NCBI GenBank assembly: GCA_947442115.1
Contig: CANEVK010000138.1
Location: 1-7,699, forward strand
Reading direction: 5' to 3'
DNA: 7,699 nucleotides
From: Bacteriovoracaceae bacterium
Lineage (GTDB): Bacteria > Bdellovibrionota > Bacteriovoracia > Bacteriovoracales > Bacteriovoracaceae
Shown piece by piece: positions 1 to 5,209 of the stretch (its first letter is position 1; every line of letters starts with the position of its first letter). Position numbers and translations under genes: made by a program. The notes beneath the pieces were generated by a model. The model saw nothing but the letters and a program-made list of their open reading frames with translations. It made no database searches and was not told the origin of the DNA.

Positions 1-111
1 CACCCCGGAAGATTCATCATCTTCCAGGATACGAGTCGTTAAAAGGGCTTTTCTAGAGATTTCAAGGTTAGAACGAATGTCCTGATAAAGGGACTGAATT
101 TCACTACTCAA
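1..111 (-). CDS. N-terminus of an unrecognised protein (partial, probable TTG start)
   Basis: The minus strand is open from position 111 to the window edge and encodes 37 residues beginning (M)SSEIQSLYQDIRSN and ending EDDESSGV. It is cut by the window border. No ATG lies in this frame; the first usable codon is TTG at 111-109, just after an in-frame TAA. A good AAGGAAG ribosome site (plus positions 122-128) ends 10 nt upstream and straddles the stop codon of the preceding aminopeptidase gene, which ends 15 nt before this start. The two genes are therefore probably co-transcribed. The peptide is polar and likely helical, with no signal peptide, so it looks cytoplasmic. I do not recognise the family. 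The plus-strand frames here are interrupted by stops, which supports this reading, but a non-coding tail remains possible. Confidence 0.45.
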   Translation of the reverse strand, partial: MSSEIQSLYQDIRSNLEISRKALLTTRILEDDESSGV

Positions 112-121
112 CTGTTACCAA

Positions 122-128
122 CTTCCTT
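122..128 (-). promoter_or_regulatory. Ribosome binding site supporting the TTG start at 111
   Basis: Minus-strand AAGGAAG overlaps the last bases of the M28 peptidase stop codon and lies 10 nt before TTG 111-109. It is the main evidence that a downstream gene starts there, and it suggests translational coupling to the peptidase gene. Confidence 0.45.
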
Positions 129-1311
129 AGTTAGCGAGCTCCACCACAAATGCAGTTGCAAGTTTCGCAAATTTAGCTGCATGTTTAGCATCTCCACCGG
201 CCGATTGCAACGTATCTTGTGCCGTATGGATTTTACGGTTGATGTCTTCCATCGTTGACTCAAATGGAATAGATGCTGGATATCCTGCAGCCGTCCAAGA
301 AGCGTGGTCTGAACAACCATAACCACATCTTGAATAGCCCCAAGGAACCTTAACGTATTCATCAATTAATTTCCCAAGGAATTCATTTTGAGCGCCATTC
401 GTATAGTCGGCCATCATGACGATATCTTTATCAACTGTACCTTTATTGAGTGTCATATCTAACTGCATAACACCAATAACTTTTCTCGCCTTATTTTTAT
501 AGTTACCTGCAATATCTTTTGAACCAAGAAGACCAACTTCTTCTGCAGCATAGCCCATAAATTGAATCGTGCGCTTAGGCTTAAAATCATTAAGCATAAG
601 AACTCTGATTACTTCAGTGATTGTCGCAATCCCTGAAGCATTATCGTCTGCACCTGGAGCGCGAGAATTTCCACCAAACATTCCAGAAATTGAATCAGCA
701 TGACCACCCACGATAACGATCTCATCTGATTTTTCAGATCCCTGAATCGTCATAATGATAGAAGCTTGTGGCCAGTTTGAGTGTTTATATAATTCAACTT
801 TTACATCAGAGCGGTGCTTTGAAAGCTCCGCCCAAGAATCGCGAATAAATTCTGATGACTTGATTCCAGTTTCAGATTTATAGAAACGAGTATTGAAATT
901 AGAAAGTTTTTCAATCATGGCACGGATGGAAGGTTCTTGAACCTGAGCAACCAATGGGGCCACAAGAGTTGATTGATCAATTGTATAGTCCGTAAAAATT
1001 GCACTCTTGGCAAAGTACATATCTCCCTGGAAAGAGAGCGCGTTTTGAGCTTCTTCAAAAGTTTCGTGGGCAATAAATCCCCCACAACGGTGAAGTTCAT
1101 GGTGAATAACATGTGAAAGGCCTTCAATTTCATCCTGAGAAAGCTTTACCACTGAAGCACCCTGTGCTGAGAAAAGTGTTTGAACTGACTTGTTCAATTT
1201 TGGGCGAATTTTTGCCAAAACATTGTTATCCACAGTCACCCATTGAGCTTTTGGCGCAGCGAGCACTGAGGCAGAGAGAGTTAGGGCAATTAATCCCATG
1301 ATTTTTTTCAT
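127..1311 (-). CDS. Exported M28-family zinc aminopeptidase (leucyl aminopeptidase type)
   Basis: This is a 394-residue aminopeptidase that should release N-terminal amino acids from peptides outside the cytoplasm. Residues 1-19 (MKKIMGLIALTLSASVLAA) form a signal peptide. Residues of about 20-105 look like the N-terminal propeptide of the family, and the M28 catalytic domain follows. Visible metal and catalytic residues are H204 (GGHADS), D222 (GADDNASG), E257/E258 (AAEEVG), D285 (QLDM) and H362 (KIHTAQD). Spacing matches Vibrio proteolytica aminopeptidase as I remember it (D117, E151/E152, D179, H256), including the disulfide pair C329/C333 and the tyrosine between them (Y331). The C-terminal extension of the Vibrio precursor is absent. 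I chose ATG at 1311 because it begins a clean signal peptide and follows AAGGA by 8 nt. A longer frame reaches only a TTG at 1347. Transcription is divergent from the flavoprotein operon. Confidence 0.93.
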   Translation of the reverse strand: MKKIMGLIALTLSASVLAAPKAQWVTVDNNVLAKIRPKLNKSVQTLFSAQGASVVKLSQDEIEGLSHVIHHELHRCGGFIAHETFEEAQNALSFQGDMYFAKSAIFTDYTIDQSTLVAPLVAQVQEPSIRAMIEKLSNFNTRFYKSETGIKSSEFIRDSWAELSKHRSDVKVELYKHSNWPQASIIMTIQGSEKSDEIVIVGGHADSISGMFGGNSRAPGADDNASGIATITEVIRVLMLNDFKPKRTIQFMGYAAEEVGLLGSKDIAGNYKNKARKVIGVMQLDMTLNKGTVDKDIVMMADYTNGAQNEFLGKLIDEYVKVPWGYSRCGYGCSDHASWTAAGYPASIPFESTMEDINRKIHTAQDTLQSAGGDAKHAAKFAKLATAFVVELAN

Positions 1312-1431
1312 TTTTTCCGTCCTTGCTATGAAAAATGACTGGTACAATTAACCCATAAATCTTTACCCTTTGGGAAGGAAAAGTTCTATGACTTTGCCTT
1401 ACAATGACGCAATCGTAAAAGGATGACATAG
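1312..1431. promoter_or_regulatory. Divergent promoter region, M28 peptidase / flavoprotein operon
   Basis: These 120 bp separate two divergent start codons and so must hold both promoters. On the plus strand TACAAT at 1400-1405 is a plausible -10 element, giving a leader of about 20 nt, but no good -35 hexamer stands at the usual spacing. I could not find a convincing minus-strand promoter by eye. A small CCCTTTGGG hairpin-like element sits at about 1366-1374. No RNA gene or repeat of note is visible. Confidence 0.4.
1320..1324 (-). promoter_or_regulatory. Ribosome binding site deciding the M28 peptidase start
   Basis: Minus-strand AAGGA lies 8 nt upstream of ATG 1311. It favours that start over the in-frame TTG at 1347, which would put 12 extra residues before the signal peptide. 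Confidence 0.7.
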
Positions 1432-2421
1432 ATGAAAACGGCTTTAACAGATCTCCTGGGCACAGAACTTCCGATTATTATGGCCCCCATGTTTCTCGTC
1501 ACAAACGTAGAAATGATGATCGCGGCCGGTGAGGCGGGGATTGCAGGCTGCATTCCGGCCCTGAATTTCCGAACGATTGATGATCTGGAAAAAGGCCTTA
1601 AAGCAATTAAAGAAAAAAATAAGCATGCGATGGGAGTGAACCTCATCGTCAATAAATCCAACATCCATGCCAAAAAACAACTCCACAAATGCCTCGATAT
1701 GGGAGTTGATTTTTTTATCACCTCTTTAGGGTCTCCAGAAGAAGTGATCAAAGAAGCAAAATCTCATGGGGTGAAAGTTTTCTGTGATGTAACAGATGAA
1801 AAATATGCCAAAAAAGTTGAAGACCTTGGGGCCGATGCCATCATTGCAGTCAATTCAGGCGCAGGCGGACATCTGGGAAATATTCCAGCGAGTGTGCTTA
1901 TTCCCTCTCTCAAAAATACCTGTCGTATTCCAGTCATCTCGGCCGGTGGAGTGGGAACAGGTTCAGGAATTTTATCTATGCTTGCCTTAGGGGCCGATGG
2001 CCTATCGATTGGCACACCATTCATTGCCAGTAAAGAATGTGGAGTAGGAGAAGATTATAAAAAAGCGTGTATTGATTACGGAGCAGAAGATATCGTTGTG
2101 ACAACAAAGTTATCTGGTTCACGTTGCACAGTGATTAATTCGCCTTACGTTCAAAAAATTGGGACTGATCAAAATTTGGTCGAAAGCCTGCTTAACAAAA
2201 ATAAACAAATAAAAAAATATGCAAAGATGCTGACCTACTACAAAGGGATGAAGGCCCTTGAGAAAGCGGCTTTTAGTGCGACTTATCAGTCCGTTTGGTG
2301 TGCAGGAACCTCGTTGGAATTTACTCATCAAATTGAACCGCTAACTAATATCGTTCACCGATTTAAAAATGAATTCAACACCGCTCAAGACCAACTTAAG
2401 AAAATTCTGGAGAGAACATGA
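1432..2421 (+). CDS. Nitronate monooxygenase-like FMN-dependent TIM-barrel oxidoreductase
   Basis: This 329-residue cytoplasmic flavoprotein belongs to the nitronate monooxygenase / 2-nitropropane dioxygenase family, which also contains the FabK-type enoyl-ACP reductases. Family signs are the N-terminal strand PIIMAPMFLVTN (14-25), the motif NSGAGGHLGN (141-150) with the probable active-site His H147, the phosphate-binding loop SAGGVGTGSG (170-179), and LALGADGLSIGTPF (184-197). The LSGSR region (228-231) sits where classical members have a TGRPAR-like loop, so this is a divergent branch. There is no signal peptide or membrane segment. AAAAGGA lies 9 nt before the ATG. The stop overlaps the next start as ATGA, so the hotdog protein is translationally coupled. 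True substrate is unknown; nitronate oxidation and an acyl-chain reductase role are both open. Confidence 0.88.
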   Translation: MKTALTDLLGTELPIIMAPMFLVTNVEMMIAAGEAGIAGCIPALNFRTIDDLEKGLKAIKEKNKHAMGVNLIVNKSNIHAKKQLHKCLDMGVDFFITSLGSPEEVIKEAKSHGVKVFCDVTDEKYAKKVEDLGADAIIAVNSGAGGHLGNIPASVLIPSLKNTCRIPVISAGGVGTGSGILSMLALGADGLSIGTPFIASKECGVGEDYKKACIDYGAEDIVVTTKLSGSRCTVINSPYVQKIGTDQNLVESLLNKNKQIKKYAKMLTYYKGMKALEKAAFSATYQSVWCAGTSLEFTHQIEPLTNIVHRFKNEFNTAQDQLKKILERT

Positions 2422-2930
2422 AATTTGCTTTCAATTTAATTGATAAATTACTTAAAAGTGAGAGCACCACATCGCTCATGGCCTTGAATAAGGTCCTGAC
2501 GATTGGGATACCTTTCAACGCTCCTCATGGATTTAAAATTAAAGAAATTTCAAATGATCAGGTTCTGATCAAGCTTCCCAACAGAAAACTCAATCACAAT
2601 CATCTCAGCGGTATTCATGCTTGTGCCATGGCGACAGTGGGAGAATATTGTGCGGGAATGTCCTTATTAAAAACTTTTGGAGCTAGTAAGTATCGACTTA
2701 TTCTGGCCGAACTCCACGTGAAATATACTTATCAAGGGCGAACGGATCTTGAAGGAAGTTGTTCTCTCCATCAAATACAAAAGGATTTGGTCGAAGAGTC
2801 GCTACTGAAAGAGGGTAAATTTTTACAAGAACTCAAAACCATCATTCGTGAAAAATCTGGCAAAGAAGTCGCCGTTGTGACAACAACTTGGCAACTTAAG
2901 AGCTGGGATCAAGTTAAAACAAAAAGCTAG
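2418..2930 (+). CDS. DUF4442-type hotdog-fold protein (putative thioesterase-like)
   Basis: This 170-residue protein resembles the DUF4442/PaaI-like hotdog group, which contains acyl-CoA thioesterases and homologues of unknown activity. The signature is the turn NHNHLSGIH (59-67) leading into the central helix ACAMATVGEYCAGM (68-81), where E76 occupies the place of the acidic catalytic residue of PaaI-type enzymes. The strand LAELHVKYTYQGRTDLEG (96-113) follows. There is no signal peptide, so it should be cytoplasmic. The ATG shares ATGA with the stop of the flavoprotein gene, and GGAG lies 5 nt upstream inside that gene, indicating coupled translation and probably a shared pathway. The last 17 bp overlap the convergent feoB 3' end. 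Family placement is fairly secure, but enzyme activity is not shown. Confidence 0.78.
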   Translation: MKFAFNLIDKLLKSESTTSLMALNKVLTIGIPFNAPHGFKIKEISNDQVLIKLPNRKLNHNHLSGIHACAMATVGEYCAGMSLLKTFGASKYRLILAELHVKYTYQGRTDLEGSCSLHQIQKDLVEESLLKEGKFLQELKTIIREKSGKEVAVVTTTWQLKSWDQVKTKS

Positions 2931-4776
2931 AAAATTGACGGGCCAGAAAGGCCATTCCATAAGCTAACAGAAGAGTGTAGGCGACCATCACCGTTGGCCA
3001 CAAATAACTGTTAGTCTCTCGTCTCATCACGGCAAAAGTTGATATGCACTGAGGAGCAAAAACAAACCACACAAGTAGCGCCAAGAGGGTTCCTGCACCA
3101 AATTGATTAACGAGGGCCATGGACATATTTTCCTCAAAGCCCTCACTTCCCTCTTCAATTGAAAGAACTAAAGATAAAGCGCTCACAACCACCTCACGGG
3201 CCCCAATACTTGGGATCAATGCCGTGGTTATTCTCCAGTCAAATCCTAATGGCTTAAAGAGCGGCTCAAAGGTGCGACCAATAGAAGCTGCATAAGATGA
3301 TTCTATATGTGATTCGCCGTTGTTTTGAGGAAATGAAACAAGAAACCAGATAATGATACTAATGATTAAAATAATCCCACCGGCTTTTTTAAGAAAAATT
3401 TTGCCTTTATTGAGCATCACTAACATAAGATTTTTTAATTTCGGAATTCGGTAAGGTGGAAGCTCCATGAGAAGCATTGATGGAGAAGATTGCGGAAGAG
3501 ATTTTTTAAAAATCAGCGACATCAACATCGCCGATAAAAATCCAAACATATACAGGGCAAAAAGCACGAGACCTGGTAAGCGAAAAAATTCAATTCCTCC
3601 AACTGCTCGATCAGGAATAAGCGCCCCAATCAGAAGTGCGTAGACAGGCAGTCGTGCAGAACAAGTTGTGAGAGGGATCACCATCATGGTGATGAGTCGT
3701 TCTCGATAATTATCAATGACTCTCGTCGCCATAATGCCAGGGATGGCGCAAGCATGCGATGATAAAAGTGGAATCACGGCCTTGCCAGGCAGACCAAGTC
3801 GTCTCATCAAGGCATCCATCATAAAGGCTGCTCGTCCCAAATAACCGATGTCTTCAAGGAATTGAATAAAGAGAAACAAAATCATGATTTGAGGTAAAAA
3901 AACGAGAACTCCACCAACACCACTCAAGACCCCATCAACTAAAAAGCTTTTAAATGTTTTATCAGAAACATGCATGGACACTTGTTCACCTAGAAAGCTG
4001 AAAACAAATTCAATTCCATCAGATAGAGGCGCAGACCATGAGAAAAGAGTTTGAAACATTAAAAGTAAAATAAAAATGAGGATGACAGCACCCCAAACAG
4101 GATGAAGGACCCATTGATCAATATGTTCACTTAAGCTATCAGGTTTGAGTGGATGAATGGTCACCTTTGAAAGTAACTCATCCACTTCTTTAAATATTCC
4201 ATTGATATAATGAGGAGAGCGAAAAGTTTTCTGAATCTCTTGAGGTAAAGAGAGATTCAAATCATCTGGATTCTGGAGAAGATCTTTTATTTTTAAAATC
4301 AGTTCCTGAGTTCCAAGACCGGTGGAAGCACTCGTCGGAACAATTACTGCATTAAGTTCTTGAGATAAGAGTTTTATATCGAGCTTTAAGCCTCTTTTTT
4401 CGGCTTCATCCATTAAATTGAGGGCAATTAAAAGTGGATAACCTAATTTTTTTAACTGAAAAGCTAAGTAGAGAGACTTATCGAGATTAGTCGCATCCAA
4501 AACAAGAACAAAATGAATGGAGTGTTGGGTTTTGTCTTTTTGTAACAAAAAATCTTTCGTTACTTTCTCATCAAGTGTTGTCGCATCTAGAGAGTAGAGA
4601 CCAGGCAGGTCGATCACTTCAATAGTTTTTTCACCATTCTCAGAAATCCACCCCGTCTTCTTTTCAACTGTGACTCCAGGAAAATTAGCAACCCGCTGAA
4701 ACGACCCCGTGAGCTTATTAAAGAGAGCTGTTTTTCCCACATTGGGCATTCCAATTAAAGCGACTTGTTTCAGCAT
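2914..4776 (-). CDS. feoB: Ferrous iron transport protein B (FeoB)
   Basis: FeoB is the inner-membrane Fe(II) permease with an N-terminal GTPase domain. Numbering from ATG 4782, the G motifs are GMPNVGKT (11-18, G1), the T of GVTVEKK (36-42, G2), DLPGLYSL (58-65, G3), NLMD (122-125, G4) and SAS (151-153, G5). A helical linker runs to about 225. Membrane segments lie near 229-249, 285-309, 362-389, 403-425, 465-484, 517-541, 562-584 and 595-616. Gate motifs are SSHACAIPGIMATR (341-354), TTCSARLPVY (372-381) and APQCISTFAVMRRET (576-590), with conserved Cys 345, 374 and 579. The protein is short for the family (often 650-770 residues) but complete, with no Cys-rich tail. I prefer ATG 4776, since GGAG stands 8 nt before it but only 2 nt before ATG 4782. 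It overlaps feoA by 7 nt. Confidence 0.96.
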   Translation of the reverse strand: MLKQVALIGMPNVGKTALFNKLTGSFQRVANFPGVTVEKKTGWISENGEKTIEVIDLPGLYSLDATTLDEKVTKDFLLQKDKTQHSIHFVLVLDATNLDKSLYLAFQLKKLGYPLLIALNLMDEAEKRGLKLDIKLLSQELNAVIVPTSASTGLGTQELILKIKDLLQNPDDLNLSLPQEIQKTFRSPHYINGIFKEVDELLSKVTIHPLKPDSLSEHIDQWVLHPVWGAVILIFILLLMFQTLFSWSAPLSDGIEFVFSFLGEQVSMHVSDKTFKSFLVDGVLSGVGGVLVFLPQIMILFLFIQFLEDIGYLGRAAFMMDALMRRLGLPGKAVIPLLSSHACAIPGIMATRVIDNYRERLITMMVIPLTTCSARLPVYALLIGALIPDRAVGGIEFFRLPGLVLFALYMFGFLSAMLMSLIFKKSLPQSSPSMLLMELPPYRIPKLKNLMLVMLNKGKIFLKKAGGIILIISIIIWFLVSFPQNNGESHIESSYAASIGRTFEPLFKPLGFDWRITTALIPSIGAREVVVSALSLVLSIEEGSEGFEENMSMALVNQFGAGTLLALLVWFVFAPQCISTFAVMRRETNSYLWPTVMVAYTLLLAYGMAFLARQFSSFLF

Positions 4777-5015
4777 GAGCATATCTCCACTTTGACAAGT
4801 TGAGCTTCAGCTTGAGACAAGGCGACAACTCTTCCTCTGACCTCAACCAGCAGCGGTCCGTTTAAAAGAGTTGTTTTTCGTTTGACTTCAATTTTTGCTC
4901 CTTCAATAAACCCTAAATGCATCAATCGAGATTCAATATCACTCAGTTCACGTTCAGCAGGATGAAGTGATGAAACAGCGACTTTTTGATGGAGAGGAGC
5001 TTCGTTAATGGTCAT
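4770..5015 (-). CDS. feoA: Ferrous iron transport protein A (FeoA), SH3-like
   Basis: FeoA is a small cytoplasmic SH3-like protein that supports FeoB in Fe(II) uptake. From ATG 5015 it has 81 residues. The family pattern is clear: LSDIESRLMHLGFIEGAKIEV, then LNGPLLVEVRGRVVALSQAEAQLVKVE, matching the usual RL..LGF..G..I.V and P..V...G...ALR..EA..I.V. It ends with a CSC tripeptide. The gene is first in the feoAB operon, and its stop lies inside the start of feoB. Neither ATG 5015 nor the alternative TTG at 5033 (six more residues) has a recognisable ribosome site. A perfect palindrome occupies the 16 bases at -5 to -20 from the ATG. The mRNA may be leaderless or nearly so. Regulation by a metal-responsive repressor is likely for this gene family but is not proved here. 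Confidence 0.9.
   Translation of the reverse strand: MTINEAPLHQKVAVSSLHPAERELSDIESRLMHLGFIEGAKIEVKRKTTLLNGPLLVEVRGRVVALSQAEAQLVKVEICSC
4785..4788 (-). promoter_or_regulatory. Ribosome binding site deciding the feoB start
   Basis: Minus-strand GGAG within the 3' end of feoA is only 2 nt from ATG 4782 but 8 nt from ATG 4776. This favours the downstream Met and a 620-residue FeoB, translated by coupling to feoA. Confidence 0.6.
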
Positions 5016-5019
5016 ATTC

Positions 5020-5035
5020 GTTTGATATATCAAAC
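5020..5035. promoter_or_regulatory. Perfect 16-bp palindrome at the feoA start (candidate operator)
   Basis: GTTTGATATATCAAAC is identical on both strands and ends 4 nt before the feoA ATG. On the minus strand it contains TGaTATATC, which resembles an extended -10 element. If used, transcription would begin within a few bases of the ATG, giving a leaderless message with the operator over the promoter. In RNA it could also fold as a 6-bp stem with a UAUA loop. A binding site for an iron- or redox-responsive regulator is the natural guess; the protein is unknown. Confidence 0.5.
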
Positions 5036-5140
5036 TAATTCGTCTTTGGCCATGGGTTTCCCTTCCCTTTAATTGCCTAAGTAGCCGAAATAACGATATT
5101 TATCTTGAGATTAAGATCAAGAATCTAAACAAGTTTCCAT

Positions 5141-5196
5141 ACCAATAATCATCACTGGCCAGGCTTAATTTGATTAGATAAACCACCGATAATCAT
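5141..5196. repeat. Direct repeat pair ACC(A/G)ATAATCAT
   Basis: Two 12-mers at 5141-5152 and 5185-5196 differ at one base and start 44 bp apart, close to four helical turns. The core ATAATCAT resembles the centre of the classical Fur box, but the outer hexamers do not match. Both lie upstream of the 5'-nucleotidase start, the second just before its ribosome site. Confidence 0.4.
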
Positions 5197-5209
5197 TCAG
5201 AGGTTTTTT

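Larger units (their letters stand above)
5016..5209. promoter_or_regulatory. Divergent regulatory region, feoAB / 5'-nucleotidase
   Basis: These 194 bp separate the divergent feoA and 5'-nucleotidase start codons. They hold the 16-bp palindrome next to feoA, an inverted repeat TCTTGA-N8-TCAAGA at 5103-5122, two copies of ACC(A/G)ATAATCAT at 5141-5152 and 5185-5196, and a CTGGCCAG palindrome at 5155-5162. TAGATA at 5175-5180 is a possible -10 for the nucleotidase gene, without a clear -35. No small gene or RNA is apparent. Confidence 0.45.

Noticed and set aside
1113..1301. Plus-strand open frame inside the aminopeptidase gene
   Set aside because: It lies opposite the signal peptide and propeptide of a convincing gene and has no family features of its own.
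1345..1347. TTG at 1347 as the aminopeptidase start
   Set aside because: It would place 12 residues, including charged RTEK, before an otherwise perfect signal peptide, while ATG 1311 has a well-spaced AAGGA.
1366..1374. CCCTTTGGG hairpin as a terminator
   Set aside because: A 3-bp stem with no T-tract, between two divergent genes, cannot be supported as a terminator.
1386..1751. Minus-strand open frame antisense to the flavoprotein gene
   Set aside because: It has no ribosome site or recognisable domain, and the opposite strand carries a clear conserved enzyme. It is a shadow frame.
5021..5034. FNR box reading of the feoA palindrome
   Set aside because: FNR sites are TTGAT-N4-ATCAA. Here the TTGAT and ATCAA arms are only 2 bp apart, so the spacing is wrong by 2 bp.
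5069..5095. Sigma-28 flagellar promoter around GCCGAAATAA
   Set aside because: It resembles GCCGATAA only with an insertion, and no TAAA element lies at the required distance.
5182..5200. Complete Fur box upstream of the 5'-nucleotidase gene
   Set aside because: Only the central GATAATCATT matches the 19-bp consensus; by my count about 11 of 19 positions agree and both outer hexamers fail.
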